A stretch of 64,000 bases of DNA from Bartonella tribocorum (lineage in GTDB: Bacteria; Pseudomonadota; Alphaproteobacteria; Rhizobiales; Rhizobiaceae). A model generated the notes under the pieces. That model saw only the letters and a program-made list of their open reading frames with translations. It had not been told where the DNA came from and made no database searches. Below are positions 29,214-41,472 of this stretch, in pieces (within the stretch, counting starts at the first letter, position 1; every line of letters starts with the position of its first letter). The position numbers and the translations under genes were made by a program. Location of the stretch: positions 43,713 to 107,712 of the forward strand of contig NZ_NJGE01000002.1 of assembly GCF_002777915.1 (NCBI RefSeq). The letters run 5' to 3'.

Positions 29214-30119
29214 GTGGCGCCACCGTTGGATTGGGATAAGTTAAGGGTTTTTCATGCAGCAGCAGAAGCGGGATCTTTTACGCATGCTGCCCAAAAGCTT
29301 CATTTATCCCAATCAGCAGTTTCACGACAGGTCTCGGCTTTAGAACAAGAAGTTGGGGTATCTTTATTCCAGCGTCATGCGCGTGGTTTGATTCTTACAC
29401 AACAGGGAGAAACTCTTTATCGTACAGCGCATGATGTTTTGATGAAGCTTGAAAGTGTACGTTTGCAATTGAGTGAAAGCTATGCAAAACCAACGGGGCA
29501 TTTACGTGTGACTTCAACCTTTGGAATGGGGGCTGGGTGGATTGCAGAGCGTATGCCAGAATTTCTTAGTCTTTATCCTGATATGCAGGTTCAGCTTTTG
29601 CTTTCCGATGAAGAGCTTGATTTGACGATGTGCCATGCAGATTGTGCTGTTCGTCTCCATCAACCCCAGCAACCCGACCTTATACAAAGAAAATTATTTA
29701 CAATTCATATGCATGTTTATGCTTCGGAAAAGTATATTGCAAATTATGGAAAACCTGAAAAATTGTCTGAGCTCGATGAGCATCGTATTATTTCGTTTGG
29801 TGAACCGGTTCCCCCTTATTTGTCGGGTTTAAATTGGTTGGAAAAAGCTGGTAGAAGTGATGGATCATTGCGCGTTTCGGTCCTACAAATCAACAATATC
29901 ATCTCAATCAAGAATGCGCTTATGCGTGATCTTGGGATTGCTGTACTGCCTGATTATATTGTCAACAATAATGAGCACTTGGTACGTCTTTTTCCTGATA
30001 TGGTTGATATTCCTTCTTTTGATACCTTTTTTTGTTATCCCTATAATTTAAAGAATTTGGCAAGGTTGAATGCTTTTAGAGATTATATTTTTTTAAAAGC
30101 GCGTCAGTGGTCTTTTTAA
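29214..30119 (+). CDS. lsrB: LysR-family transcriptional regulator (LsrB/VtlR type)
   Basis: A 301-residue LysR regulator starting at GTG with AGAGGTAG upstream. The winged HTH (about 8-67) contains AGSFTHAAQKLHLSQSAV and SRQVSALEQEVG. The periplasmic-binding-like effector domain fills about 95-295. Position directly after trxB and the start MAPPLDWDKLRVFHAAAEAG match LsrB of Sinorhizobium/Agrobacterium and VtlR of Brucella, which control LPS, oxidative stress or small-RNA genes. Several cysteines, including those in MCHADCA and FFCYP, fit the redox-sensing proposed for LsrB. Regulatory targets here are unknown. Confidence 0.88.
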   Translation: MAPPLDWDKLRVFHAAAEAGSFTHAAQKLHLSQSAVSRQVSALEQEVGVSLFQRHARGLILTQQGETLYRTAHDVLMKLESVRLQLSESYAKPTGHLRVTSTFGMGAGWIAERMPEFLSLYPDMQVQLLLSDEELDLTMCHADCAVRLHQPQQPDLIQRKLFTIHMHVYASEKYIANYGKPEKLSELDEHRIISFGEPVPPYLSGLNWLEKAGRSDGSLRVSVLQINNIISIKNALMRDLGIAVLPDYIVNNNEHLVRLFPDMVDIPSFDTFFCYPYNLKNLARLNAFRDYIFLKARQWSF

Positions 30120-30188
30120 TATTCATTGCTTTAATTTATAAGAAATAATTAGTCGTTTTGACTTTAAGACTCTCGTAATATTCTTTCG

Positions 30189-30268
30189 TTTCAAATTTTC
30201 CCATATTGAATCAATCAAAATCACTTGCTTGTACGTCACAAGTGGGGGGAACATGTAGATAAAAATTG
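30189..30268 (+). repeat. Dispersed ~80-bp repeat, copy B
   Basis: The best-preserved copy. It runs TTTCAAAT, CATATTGAATCAATCAAAAT, then the inverted repeat CACTTG/CAAGTG around an 11-base loop, then GGGGGGAACATGTAGATAAAAAT. It begins about 70 bases after the lsrB stop and ends 12 bases before the first codon of the ruined integrase. That makes it the natural leader or attachment region of that element. Confidence 0.75.
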
Positions 30269-30280
30269 TACAAGAAAGCC

Positions 30281-31242
30281 ATGCCTCTTTTGAACGGTCT
30301 CAAGTGCCAAGGGCCGTTGAAATATTTTAGGGCTAGCAAAGAGTGGGAAGTGCTGTCTTGCTCCTTTGCATGCGGAGGGAAATGGCTTTATCATTATAAC
30401 ATTTACAGGGCGCTATCGCGAGATAGGATGGATGCCTTAGAGATATCCCTTAAAAAAGTGCATGAGTATGCAATGCAATAATGATCTGTATTTACATGAA
30501 GGTTATGACCGCATTAAAGAATGCGATAAACAAAAGCGTGAGGCAATAAGCAATTTCTGTTACTTAAAGAATATTTCTCTAGAGACTTTTGAAAGCTGAC
30601 TAGCATATAAAAGCTAATACAGCTCGTAAAGCGCTGAACCATCTTAAGATTTATTTCAAACATGCTGTGGAGCGTTAGATTTGGATGTTGATCTATAAGT
30701 AGCAAAATAAGCACGGACTTTCTTAAGTAAACAACTCTATAAAACTCAAAACATACCGGCAATGGATTGGGGAAATATTTCGACTTTTTACAAAATACTT
30801 TGCCAAATAACAGCCGTAACCACAACTGATTTTGCGTTTACTTATTCTTACAGGGGGCGACATTCTTTTCCCTTATGTCATATTCATAAAAATCAGATTT
30901 GAAGGTGAATATCTCTATCATCCTTGATTTGAGAATATGAAAGATCGATTGTATAACAAAATTTCGCGTGCCTTTATCATGAGAGGTATTAGAAATTTTA
31001 AAACAAGCGTGTCTGCCATCTCACAAAGACTTTTTTGTTAGAGCTTGTGGTCACTTTGCTGATAGTTGTACATCAAAGTATATGAGAAAAATAAACTTAA
31101 AGCTTATTTGCATGGGTTTTACTCTAGTTGACAGAATTGGCTTGCTGAAACAACCGATGCTCCTTATGAGGTCGCTGAAAGCATTCTAGGTCATACGGGA
31201 GAAGGCGTTTGTGTGAATAAATACTCTTGCAGAAAAGGATAA
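30281..31242 (+). pseudogene. Decayed P4-type tyrosine integrase
   Basis: Pieces of one integrase lie in order but in shifting frames with many stops. The N-terminus begins MPLLNGLKC and is DUF4102-like (30281-30480). The tract ANTARKALNHLKIYFKHAVER (two parts, 30613-30676) matches the core-binding domain. ARTFLSKQ through NIPAMDWGNISTFY and a PLCHIHKNQI stretch (about 30711-30897) match the start of the catalytic domain. The C-terminus reads HGFYSS, a stop, then WLAETTDAPYEVAESILGH (31111-31200), the RHGF-type and LGH catalytic region. No functional protein can be made. It is flanked by repeat copy B and a gene-less tail, so an integrated island probably decayed here. Confidence 0.85.
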
Positions 31243-32234
31243 AATATTTTTTATAAATGCGTCCAAATGTGAAGGCTATTATAACATAGAAAATTGGACA
31301 ATGGTACGAGGGTAACCTCTTTTTATTTAATTCAAGGAGAGTGGTCCAAGATTGAGAAAAAATTAAAGCTATGTGTTTATTGCATAGCAGATACGCTTAA
31401 GTCTTTATTGTGCTTCTGCTTATAAAATGACATACAACACTATCTCTTGATTATGTTGCCTCCCATTGCATTTTCTTGAGTGTTCCCTTACGAAGATCTG
31501 ACAGATTGATTTTATCTCTGGAGATTTTCTAAATTTGCCGGGCATTTGTCCGGCTTTTTTTTATTCCTAAAAGAGTGCCTATAAACTGCAATACATGGGA
31601 AGATTGATAAAGAAAAGATTTCAAAATTTATGGATATCCAATAAATTTTTTAAGGATACTAAAGCTCAACGATAAATTTGAGAGAGATTTATTCTGTGGT
31701 ACCATAAAAACTCTGTCTTTATGGGCGTGCTGTAAAGCATGTAACACTTTATAGATGAAGTGTTTTTTATGAGAGTATGAGGGCGAATATTGAGGGATTG
31801 TTCATAAAATTTATAAAGTCAATTAAGTGATTAATAGCGAAAACTTAAGAGAAATTAAACTATTTACACAACGGAGAGGGAGAGACACTTCTTCATTTTC
31901 AGGCAAAAAGGAAGCCCCATAAATAGAAAAGGTTTAATTGTAAAGGCAGTTTAATTATAAGGGCGATTGTTTTAAAAGTACGAAGTTTTTCTTAGTGTTA
32001 TAAATTGGATAGAGAAAAGCTAAACAGGTTTTTCATCTTTCATAACAATAGACTGATTTATTTATTTAATCGCTGTTTTTTGATCTTTATATCTACAGCT
32101 TCTATTTTTTATTATGTTTATTCATGAATACCTTTGCTGAATCGATAGGTTCTATTTTTAATATAGCTTTCGGTATTTTATTAGATAGATTGACATTGGG
32201 CAAAAAATAATCGCAAGAGATGATGTTAAAAACT
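31243..32234. other. Gene-less tail after the integrase remnant
   Basis: About 990 bases with no supported gene on either strand. It contains one strong intrinsic terminator (31537-31562) with no gene before it. The sequence between 31320 and 31536 could be an unrecognised small RNA or the tail of a lost island gene. The remainder, up to the aminotransferase stop, is featureless AT-rich DNA. Confidence 0.45.
31537..31562 (+). terminator. Orphan intrinsic terminator
   Basis: GCCGG (31537-31541), loop GCATTTGT, CCGGC (31550-31554), followed directly by eight T. It is one of the strongest terminators in the window, yet no intact gene precedes it on this strand for over 1.4 kb. Confidence 0.85.
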
Positions 32235-33700
<1,466 letters not shown>

Positions 33701-33731
33701 AAAAAAATCCTCGTCGTTATAGACGAAGATT
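33701..33731 (-). terminator. Terminator of the cold-shock gene
   Basis: On the minus strand AATCTTCGTC pairs with GACGAGGATT (one mismatch in ten) around a six-base loop and is followed by a T-rich run. It lies about 30 bases past the stop of the cold-shock gene. Confidence 0.75.
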
Positions 33732-33760
33732 TTTAAATAAAATATTGCAGAATTTAAACT

Positions 33761-33970
33761 TTAAAGAGCTGCAAGGTTGCCAGCGGCAAATTTTCCTGAA
33801 CGACGATCTTGAAGAACATCATAAGAAATTTTTTGTCCTTCATTAAGGTTGCTTAGACCAGAACGTTCAACGGCAGAAATGTGTACAAACACATCTGCAC
33901 TGCCATCACTAGGCTGAATGAATCCGAAACCTTTTGTTGTGTTAAACCACTTAACTGTTCCTGTAGACAT
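33761..33970 (-). CDS. cspA: Cold-shock domain protein (CspA family)
   Basis: A 69-residue single-domain nucleic-acid chaperone. RNP1 reads KGFGFI and RNP2 reads VFVHI, with the usual GTVKWFN start. I set the start at the ATG preceded by AAGGAG (33970), giving the normal size; an upstream in-frame ATG (34024) adds 18 unrelated residues from the leader. The leader is AT-rich and long enough to fold, as in many temperature-regulated csp mRNAs, though no specific structure is claimed. It ends at a clear terminator. Bacteria of this group have several csp paralogues, so the letter is nominal. Confidence 0.93.
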   Translation of the reverse strand: MSTGTVKWFNTTKGFGFIQPSDGSADVFVHISAVERSGLSNLNEGQKISYDVLQDRRSGKFAAGNLAAL

Positions 33971-34135
33971 AGGAAACTCCTTAGATATATAATTATATTG
34001 TGTACTGAAGCTATAATTCTTCAATACGGTTGTAGATCGAAATTAGGTGGGAGAGGTTTCGTCAAAAGTGCAGAGTGCACAGGAAAGAAAGTCACGTAAC
34101 CGAAAATTCGATAAAACTCATATAGGAGCCTTTAG

Positions 34136-34176
34136 AATAAAAAGCAAGCTTTAATTGCTATTAAAGCTTGTTTTTT
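34136..34176. terminator. Bidirectional terminator after carB
   Basis: A perfect eleven-base stem, CAAGCTTTAAT (34145-34155) and ATTAAAGCTTG (34160-34170), around TGCT. TTTTTT follows on the plus strand and CTTTTTATT on the minus strand. It lies about 70 bases beyond the carB stop and is placed to end carB transcription. Confidence 0.85.
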
Positions 34177-34238
34177 ACACAAAGAAAAAATTGAGAAAGA
34201 GTATCAAAAAGCGTATGCTTTTCCATATAGCAAGAAAT

Positions 34239-37200
34239 TCAATTGAAATAACTTTGTAGTGAACGTACTTCAAGGCGCTTTTTTTTGAGTGCTTTGATTG
34301 CTTCTACGACGGCTTTAGCACCCGCTATTGTTGTATAATAGGGGACATTTTGCATGAGTGCTGCATAGCGTAATGATTTGGAGTCTGAGATGGCACTGGC
34401 TGTGCTGGTTGTATTAAAAATCAATTGAATTTGACGATTACGAATAGCATCTTCAATATGGGGATGTCCTTCTAAAACTTTGTTGATTTTTTTTGCCTCA
34501 ATATGATGTTCGGTAAGAAACTTTTGTGTTCCACTTGTGGCAACAACAGAAAAGCCAAGCTCTTTTAAACGTTTTACAGGATTTAAGATGCGTTTTTTAT
34601 CTTCATCTCTTACAGAAACGAATAAAGTTCCCTCCTTAGGGAGTTTTACACCAGCTCCAAGTTGGGCTTTAGCAAAAGCAAGCGCAAACTCATAGTCAAT
34701 TCCCATAACTTCACCGGTTGAGCGCATTTCTGGACCAAGAAGCGTATCAACACCTGAAAAACGGGCAAAAGGAAACACGGCTTCTTTAACGGCAATATGT
34801 TGCTTTTTCTGAGAAGAAGGCAATCCACTATAAGCTTGAAGAGCATTGTGCAGCGTTTCTCCTGCCATAATACGTGCAGCCATTTTAGCAATAGGGCGAC
34901 CAATTGTTTTTGCAACAAATGGAACCGTCCGTGAAGCTCGGGGATTGACTTCTAAGACATAAACTGTTTCATCTTTAACGGCATATTGTACATTCATCAA
35001 GCCACGAACATGAAGTGCTTGCGCTAATGCTTTGGTTTGGCGCTCTAATTCAGCGACTATGCTATGGGAGAGTGTATGGACTGGTAAAGAACATGCTGAA
35101 TCACCGGAGTGGATCCCTGCTTCTTCAATATGTTCCATAATCCCAACGATCAGTGTTTCTTTTCCATCACAGAGACAGTCAACGTCTACTTCAATGGCTT
35201 CTGTTAGATAGGTATCAAAGAGAAGCGGATTTTTACCAAGCAATATATTGATTTGTCCTGTTTTATCGTTTGGATAACGGGCTTTGATATCTTCTGAAAT
35301 TAATTCAGGAACACTTTCAAGTAAATAATTTTGCAAGCTTCGCTCGTCACGAATAATTTGCATAGCACGTCCTCCTAAAACATAAGAGGGACGTACAACC
35401 AATGGGAAGCCTAGTTCATGGGCGATAAGGCGTGCTTGTTCGATAGAGTGGGCAATTCCATTTTTAGGTTGTGTTAAATTAAGTTTAAATAACAGTTTTT
35501 GAAAGCGATCTCTATCTTCTGCTAAATCGATAGCGTCAGGTGAAGTCCCTAAGATGGGAATGTTGTGTTTTTCAAGAGCGCTTGCCAATTTCAATGGTGT
35601 TTGTCCGCCAAATTGAACGATGACTCCAACGAGTTCGCCTTTTTCTTGTTCTGTTTCTAAAATAGCGATAACATCTTCTGTTGTTAAAGATTCAAAATAA
35701 AGACGATCAGAGGTATCATAGTCAGTTGAAACGGTTTCAGGATTGCAGTTAATCATAATTGCTTCAAAGCCTGCATCACGCAGTGCAAAAGCCGCGTGGC
35801 AGCAACAGTAATCAAATTCAATCCCTTGCCCAATGCGGTTTGGACCACCACCTAGAATAGCAATTTTTTTGCGTTCAGAAACATGTGCTTCAGAGTGTTC
35901 TACGCCGGTAAAGGGGACTTCATATGTTGAATACATATAGGCTGTAGGAGAAGAAAATTCAGCAGCACAAGTATCAATCCGTTTAAAGACTTGTTTAACA
36001 TTCAGTGATTTACGCAAAGCGGCGATATCATCGGGTTCTTGTCCGGTAAGGGTGGCTAATCGCGCATCTGAAAATCCCATAGCTTTTAACATACGTAAGT
36101 TATCTGCATCTTGGGGTAAGCCATGGATGCGGATACGCTGCTCCATTTCAATGATGGAGGCTATTTGTTCTAAAAACCACGGATCAATTTTGCTGATTTG
36201 GTGAATTTCATTTAAGGGTAAGCCTGCACGCATGGCTTGAGCAATATAGCGCAGACGATCAGGGCTTGGGATGGCAATGGCTGAGCGTATAGAACTTTTT
36301 TCATCACCTTCAGCATGTTCTGGGATGACAATTTCATCAAGACCAGTAAGTCCTGTTTCAAGTCCACGGAGTGCTTTTTGTAATGACTCTTGAAAAGTAC
36401 GTCCAATGGCCATGACCTCTCCTACAGATTTCATCGCAGTCGTCAGAACAGGTGATGACCCAGGAAATTTTTCGAAAGCAAAACGAGGAATTTTTGTCAC
36501 AATATAGTCAATAGAAGGCTCAAATGATGCTGGTATTGCACCACCTGTGATATCATTTTTTAATTCATCAAGTGTATAGCCAACGGCTAGTTTTGCTGCT
36601 ATCTTGGCAATGGGAAAACCTGTTGCTTTTGAAGCAAGCGCTGAAGAGCGAGAAACGCGCGGATTCATTTCAATAACAATGAGACGCCCATTTTCAGGAT
36701 TGACAGCAAACTGTACATTGGATCCTCCCGTTTCAACACCAATTTCACGCAAGACAGCAATCGAAGCATTGCGCATACATTGGTATTCTTTATCGGTTAA
36801 GGTGAGGGCAGGGGCTACGGTGATCGAATCACCGGTATGAACTCCCATAGGATCAATATTTTCAATAGAACAAACGATGATACAGTTGTCGTTCTTATCA
36901 CGAACAACTTCCATCTCATATTCTTTCCACCCTAAAACACTTTCTTCAATGAGAACTTCTGTTGTAGGAGAAGCTTCAAGCCCCCGTTCAATAATTTCAT
37001 AAAATTCAGAGCGGTTATACGCGATTCCACCGCCAGTCCCACCAAGGGTAAAAGAAGGACGAATAATAGCTGGAAGCCCAACAACATCAAGCGCTTGGAC
37101 TGCTTTTGCTGTTGCATGGGCAATATAATGTTGTTTGCGATCAGCTTCGGTCTGTCGCCAGGTGCGTTCAAGTTCTTCGAGGGCTTTGTCAAGGGCTGCA

Positions 37201-37724
37201 CCAGAAAGTTTTTCTTTAAGTTCAGCACGCGTTTTTGCATGTTGTCGGCGATTTTCTTCTTTCAGTTCTGTCGCATTGGCTAACATAGATCGCGGTGTTT
37301 CCAAACCGATTTTTGCCATCGCTTGGCGAAATAAAGCACGATCTTCCGCTTTATCAATAGCTTCGGCATTGGCCCCTATCATTTCAACATGATAGCGGTC
37401 TAAAATACCCATACGCTTTAATGATAAAGCAGTATTGAGAGCAGTTTGTCCTCCCATCGTGGGTAAAAGGGCATCGGGGCGTTCATGGGCAATAATTTTG
37501 GCAACGATTTCAGGCGTAATGGGCTCTATATAAGTTGCATCCGCTAGATCTGGATCTGTCATAATCGTGGCAGGATTAGAATTGACCAAAATAATTCTGT
37601 ATCCTTCTTCTTTTAACGCTTTACAAGCTTGTGTGCCTGAATAATCAAATTCGCATGCCTGACCAATGATAATAGGTCCTGCTCCGATGATAAGAATGGA
37701 TTTTATATCTGTGCGTTTGGGCAT
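34239..37724 (-). CDS. carB: Carbamoyl-phosphate synthase, large subunit
   Basis: A 1161-residue enzyme that makes carbamoyl phosphate for arginine and pyrimidine synthesis from ammonia supplied by CarA. Two homologous halves are visible. Each starts with a biotin-carboxylase-like N-region ([17 protein letters not shown] near 14-30; [17 protein letters not shown] near 640-656) and continues into an ATP-grasp domain with GG-rich and EVNPR/EMNPR motifs. A C-terminal MGS-like allosteric domain fills about 1010-1150. The length is somewhat above E. coli because of an inserted charged helix near 170-210, common in Rhizobiales. carA is not in the window. Confidence 0.97.
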   Translation of the reverse strand: MPKRTDIKSILIIGAGPIIIGQACEFDYSGTQACKALKEEGYRIILVNSNPATIMTDPDLADATYIEPITPEIVAKIIAHERPDALLPTMGGQTALNTALSLKRMGILDRYHVEMIGANAEAIDKAEDRALFRQAMAKIGLETPRSMLANATELKEENRRQHAKTRAELKEKLSGAALDKALEELERTWRQTEADRKQHYIAHATAKAVQALDVVGLPAIIRPSFTLGGTGGGIAYNRSEFYEIIERGLEASPTTEVLIEESVLGWKEYEMEVVRDKNDNCIIVCSIENIDPMGVHTGDSITVAPALTLTDKEYQCMRNASIAVLREIGVETGGSNVQFAVNPENGRLIVIEMNPRVSRSSALASKATGFPIAKIAAKLAVGYTLDELKNDITGGAIPASFEPSIDYIVTKIPRFAFEKFPGSSPVLTTAMKSVGEVMAIGRTFQESLQKALRGLETGLTGLDEIVIPEHAEGDEKSSIRSAIAIPSPDRLRYIAQAMRAGLPLNEIHQISKIDPWFLEQIASIIEMEQRIRIHGLPQDADNLRMLKAMGFSDARLATLTGQEPDDIAALRKSLNVKQVFKRIDTCAAEFSSPTAYMYSTYEVPFTGVEHSEAHVSERKKIAILGGGPNRIGQGIEFDYCCCHAAFALRDAGFEAIMINCNPETVSTDYDTSDRLYFESLTTEDVIAILETEQEKGELVGVIVQFGGQTPLKLASALEKHNIPILGTSPDAIDLAEDRDRFQKLLFKLNLTQPKNGIAHSIEQARLIAHELGFPLVVRPSYVLGGRAMQIIRDERSLQNYLLESVPELISEDIKARYPNDKTGQINILLGKNPLLFDTYLTEAIEVDVDCLCDGKETLIVGIMEHIEEAGIHSGDSACSLPVHTLSHSIVAELERQTKALAQALHVRGLMNVQYAVKDETVYVLEVNPRASRTVPFVAKTIGRPIAKMAARIMAGETLHNALQAYSGLPSSQKKQHIAVKEAVFPFARFSGVDTLLGPEMRSTGEVMGIDYEFALAFAKAQLGAGVKLPKEGTLFVSVRDEDKKRILNPVKRLKELGFSVVATSGTQKFLTEHHIEAKKINKVLEGHPHIEDAIRNRQIQLIFNTTSTASAISDSKSLRYAALMQNVPYYTTIAGAKAVVEAIKALKKKRLEVRSLQSYFN

Positions 37725-38404
37725 GGCTTTTTCCTATGACAAATATCCGTGTACGATTGTGGCAAGAAAAATATTTAAGTTCTGAGGCTACAGTTATTTT
37801 ATAAGTTAAGTGACAAAGAAAGTAAGCACTAAAATACCTTTTCCATGCTTTTTTTCATAAAATTAAAGATAAATTTCTTTTTTAGGTTGAGTGACCTTAT
37901 CAGTATATCAAAAAGATAACCTTTGATGAGAAAATGAGAGTGCTCCGAAGAGCAAGAATATTCAAGCATTCCTAGGGAATAAAACATGAACCATTATTTA
38001 TAGTTCGATAGAGTTTCGTAACATGAAATGGAAAACTTATTGTGTTATTTCGTAAAATATTGCTGTTTAGAGGGCGATATGGGGCACGCAAATTTATACA
38101 TGAGGTGTTTTTTGTTAGAATGTGTGATAAAATTCAATCTAGGATTTATCATAAGAGTTTATGAAGTGAACCATAGTTGAAGTGGTTGAAGTTGAAAACT
38201 GTGAGAGAAGAGGCTAGATTGTTGATAGAGCGGCGCTGGTCGAAGTCTTGACTTTTAAAAGGTAGGAAGAAAGCCAATCTCCGTATGATGCCATTCCATA
38301 AAATAGTGAGAGTGTATTTTAGTACAATAACGAAGAAGATAATTTCAGGATAATCATGTTTGGATTTAAAAGATAGTAAATACTCTCTCTTTATTTTATA
38401 GATA
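37725..38404. other. Divergent spacer carB/alkyltransferase gene
   Basis: 680 bases holding divergent promoters. No supported gene. I looked for an upstream Ada-type AraC/phosphotriester domain in frame with the alkyltransferase and saw only stop-rich sequence. A 113-codon minus-strand frame reaching into the next gene has no family resemblance. Confidence 0.4.
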
Positions 38405-38986
38405 ATGTTCAAAACTTCTTTAATTATAGAGAAAGTTAAAATGCTGAACATTTCCCAAAAGAGAATATTCTGTCTTAAAGATGTATCCATAGGAAAGCTT
38501 TTGGTGGGAAAATCTCAAAAAGGGATTTTTCATATCGCCTTAGGAGATACGACAGAGCAATTGTTACAGGAGTTCATGGTACGATTTGGTGATGCACAAC
38601 AAGTTGTGGGTGACAATGTATTTAAGAGAGAAGTTGCTCATATTATAGCCATGATAGAAACGCCTAAGTTGGTAAAGAAATATAATTTTCCCTTAGATAT
38701 AAATGGTACAGTTTTTCAACGAAAAGTATGGGCGGCATTATGTAGTATACCACGTGGTGAAACAATTTCATATGAGGAATTAGCGTGCCGTGTGGGTATG
38801 CCGAATGCTTTTCGTGCCGTTGCTCATGCCTGTGCACGTAATGAATTGGCTGTCATCATTCCTTGTCATCGTGTTGTGCGTAAAAATGGTTTTATTTCAG
38901 GGTATCGTTGGGGCGTTAAACGGAAACAGATTTTGCTACAACGGGAACAAAATGAGGAAATTAAAAACAAATTTAATTTTGCGTGA
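38405..38986 (+). CDS. ogt: Methylated-DNA--protein-cysteine S-methyltransferase
   Basis: A 193-residue suicide repair protein that removes methyl groups from O6-methylguanine. The C-terminal domain has the winged HTH segment GTVFQRKVWAALCSIPRGET, the arginine-finger helix NAFRAVAHAC and the acceptor Cys154 in IPCHRVV. Compared with Ada, the N-terminal metal-binding and AraC regulator domains are absent, so it acts as a stand-alone Ogt. An alternative start is the ATG at 38441. Its last 14 bases overlap the 3' end of the convergent PleC-like kinase gene. Confidence 0.9.
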   Translation: MFKTSLIIEKVKMLNISQKRIFCLKDVSIGKLLVGKSQKGIFHIALGDTTEQLLQEFMVRFGDAQQVVGDNVFKREVAHIIAMIETPKLVKKYNFPLDINGTVFQRKVWAALCSIPRGETISYEELACRVGMPNAFRAVAHACARNELAVIIPCHRVVRKNGFISGYRWGVKRKQILLQREQNEEIKNKFNFA

Positions 38987-41294
38987 TGGGCATTATAATC
39001 GTTACCGTTGTTCCTTTCATTTCTTTTGAAGTAATTTCAAGTTTCCCTTTGTGTAGTTCTAATAAGGAGCGTGAAATAGCTAGTCCAAGACCTGAGCCCG
39101 TATGGGATTTAGTAAGCTGATTTTCAACTTGTTCAAAAGGCTGCCCAAGTTTTTTGATGGCTGATTGCGGAATACCAACACCTGTATCTGTAATTTTAAA
39201 AATAAGGTTATTTTTTTTCTTGAAAGCGCAAACATTAATATTTCCACCAGAAGGCGTAAATTTAACGGCATTAGAGATGAGATTAAGGAAAATCTGCTTC
39301 ATTGCACGCCCATCAACTTCAGCATGAAGTTCTGGGGTGATATTTGTTGTAACAGCAATATTTTTTTCTTGAGCCTGAGGCGTTAGTGTTCGTACTGCTT
39401 CACTAATGATGGGTTCAAGATCGGTGTTTTTACAATCAAGTGTAAATCGTCCAGCTTCGATTTTTGACATATCAAGGATATCATTGATAAGGGTTAGAAG
39501 ATGGGTCCCTGAATTGTAAATATCATGCATATATTCCTTATAACGTTGTGAACCAAGGGGGCCAAAAGTTGATTGTAACATGATATCTGAAAAGCCGAGA
39601 ATAGCATTCAAAGGTGTGCGCAATTCATGAGACATATTGGCTAAAAATTCTGATTTAGCCTTATTAGCACTTTCGGCACGCTCTTTTTCTGCTTTCAGAC
39701 TTTTATTAAGTTTTTCAACTTCTGTTGCACGTTGTTGAGCACTTCCTCTTGTGCGTTTGAGTTCTTGAATAAAAGAAAAAAGACGTCTTTCACTGTCTTC
39801 AAATTTTTCCTGTTGCTGTTTAAGCTCAGAAATATCAGTACCAATACAAACCAATCCTCCATCTTGGGTTCGCCGTTCATTAATTTTAAGCCAACAACCA
39901 TCTGCTGTTTGGCGAATACTGGTTAAGTTACCGGCACCATCATCTTTGAGGGGATATTCACTGAGTGCAGGGCGGGCCATGGCTTCGACGGTTGCACGTT
40001 GGATCCCTGATTGTAGAATTTGTTTAGGAATAGCGGCATATTCGCAAAATTTGCTGTTAGACATGACTAAACGTTCTTCAGCATCCCACAAGACAAAAGA
40101 TTCTGAAATATTTTCAATCGCATCACGGATGCGAAGGTCAGCTTGAGCTGTTTGTTCAGCCAATTGTTGCTGTTCACTAATGTCGAAAGAAATACCAACC
40201 AAATGGGGTTCTTCTTCTTCAGTAATTTCGGCACGAAATCGCATCCATACATAATGACCATCAGCATGACGCATGGGAATATTGATATCGATATGTTTTT
40301 TTTTGCCTCCCATTAATTCTTGAGCAAGGTCAAAAAAATTGGCATCATTGGGATTGATAATGGCGCTAATTTGGGAAATTGAGAGCAATGCATCTTGAGG
40401 GACATAGCCAAGCATTTCGTACATTGCTCGTGACCAATAGACGCGTCCACTTGCCATATTCCAATCCCATAATCCACAACGCCCCCGCATCATTGCCATA
40501 TCAATACGGTTTTGAATTTTTTCTGAAACAAGATCTGTCTTACGGACTCGTAAAAGTTGATTATAATAAGCATAAAGAAGAACAAGAATAATACTGCTCG
40601 TTCCAATGAAGAGGGCTATATTAAGCGAAAAAAATTTGCGCCATTTTATAGCGCTATCTTGCATCTTTTCGCTAATGAATACGCCATATTGCCCATTTTC
40701 CGTTTGGTGAAATGAAGCAAGAGCAGGAGTGTCCTTGCCTATTGTGATTTTCATAATTCCAGCGCGTTGTCCAAGAGATTGTAAAGCAATGCTGTCAGAG
40801 ATAAAATCTTGCAAAGGTTTTCCTAAGACGATCTCTGAACTGGATGAAGCCAAGACATGGCCTTTTTGATCAACAATGGCGATTAGAGCGCTGGGATTAA
40901 TAAAATCTTGATTGCGAAAAGTGGCGAGAATATCTTGTAAATGACTATGAGAAAGGGTAGAGACTTTTCCTTTCTGAGAAACAGCCAATAAGTCACGATC
41001 AATTGTATTGGTAATATGAGAAGCTAAGAGCGTGAGGGTAGAACGCGTGCTTTTATCAATTGTATTGCGCCAATCATGGATTGATACAAAACGAATTACC
41101 GCAAGGACAATAAGAAATGCAACAATGAAAAATGGCAGTGAGCGTCGTAACCAAGGTTCAATAAAAAGAAGTTTTTGATAGTCAGAGCCAGAAAACAGAT
41201 GAATAGATTTTGTCTGCGCTTTATGACTTTGAGCGCTCGATTTTGAATCAGCATATATCTCCGTTGGCGCATTATATGCGTCCAATTTAGTCAT
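38973..41294 (-). CDS. PleC/DivJ-like PAS sensor histidine kinase
   Basis: A 773-residue membrane kinase. Two spans (about 52-70 and 222-244) enclose a periplasmic sensor region. Two PAS domains follow (about 262-375 and 388-490), then a coiled linker. The dimerisation domain has the H-box FLANMSHELRTPLNAILGF with His556, and a HATPase domain (about 655-770) carries DTGVGI and GSGLGLAIS. The H-box is the DivJ/PleC/PdhS type that controls DivK in alphaproteobacterial cell-cycle circuits. Position next to pepN and an alkyltransferase resembles pleC of related Rhizobiales. Whether it acts mainly as kinase or phosphatase cannot be told. AAAGGAAC precedes the ATG. Confidence 0.88.
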   Translation of the reverse strand: MTKLDAYNAPTEIYADSKSSAQSHKAQTKSIHLFSGSDYQKLLFIEPWLRRSLPFFIVAFLIVLAVIRFVSIHDWRNTIDKSTRSTLTLLASHITNTIDRDLLAVSQKGKVSTLSHSHLQDILATFRNQDFINPSALIAIVDQKGHVLASSSSEIVLGKPLQDFISDSIALQSLGQRAGIMKITIGKDTPALASFHQTENGQYGVFISEKMQDSAIKWRKFFSLNIALFIGTSSIILVLLYAYYNQLLRVRKTDLVSEKIQNRIDMAMMRGRCGLWDWNMASGRVYWSRAMYEMLGYVPQDALLSISQISAIINPNDANFFDLAQELMGGKKKHIDINIPMRHADGHYVWMRFRAEITEEEEPHLVGISFDISEQQQLAEQTAQADLRIRDAIENISESFVLWDAEERLVMSNSKFCEYAAIPKQILQSGIQRATVEAMARPALSEYPLKDDGAGNLTSIRQTADGCWLKINERRTQDGGLVCIGTDISELKQQQEKFEDSERRLFSFIQELKRTRGSAQQRATEVEKLNKSLKAEKERAESANKAKSEFLANMSHELRTPLNAILGFSDIMLQSTFGPLGSQRYKEYMHDIYNSGTHLLTLINDILDMSKIEAGRFTLDCKNTDLEPIISEAVRTLTPQAQEKNIAVTTNITPELHAEVDGRAMKQIFLNLISNAVKFTPSGGNINVCAFKKKNNLIFKITDTGVGIPQSAIKKLGQPFEQVENQLTKSHTGSGLGLAISRSLLELHKGKLEITSKEMKGTTVTIIMPITQN

Positions 41295-41472
41295 CTCTTG
41301 TTCCTTTAATTACGGAATAATGTGATTTAAAAACTGCTTCGATCTTCATGAGTAAACCCCATGAGAGCGCAGTGAATCAAAACAGGAGTCTTCTGTCCAG
41401 TCTTTTTTTTAAAAAAAAGTATTTTACTTTTATGAATGTGGAATATGAAAAGGAAAAGGTATTTGAAACATG

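Noticed and set aside
30514-30825. 103-codon minus-strand frame
   Set aside because: It is antisense to the integrase remnant, whose plus-strand codons are recognisable.
38149-38490. 113-codon minus-strand frame upstream of the alkyltransferase
   Set aside because: It runs into the coding region on the other strand and has no family features.
41402-41419. AT palindrome CTTTTTTTTAAAAAAAAG as terminator
   Set aside because: A pure A/T stem is too weak to act as an intrinsic terminator and is likely to arise by chance in this composition.
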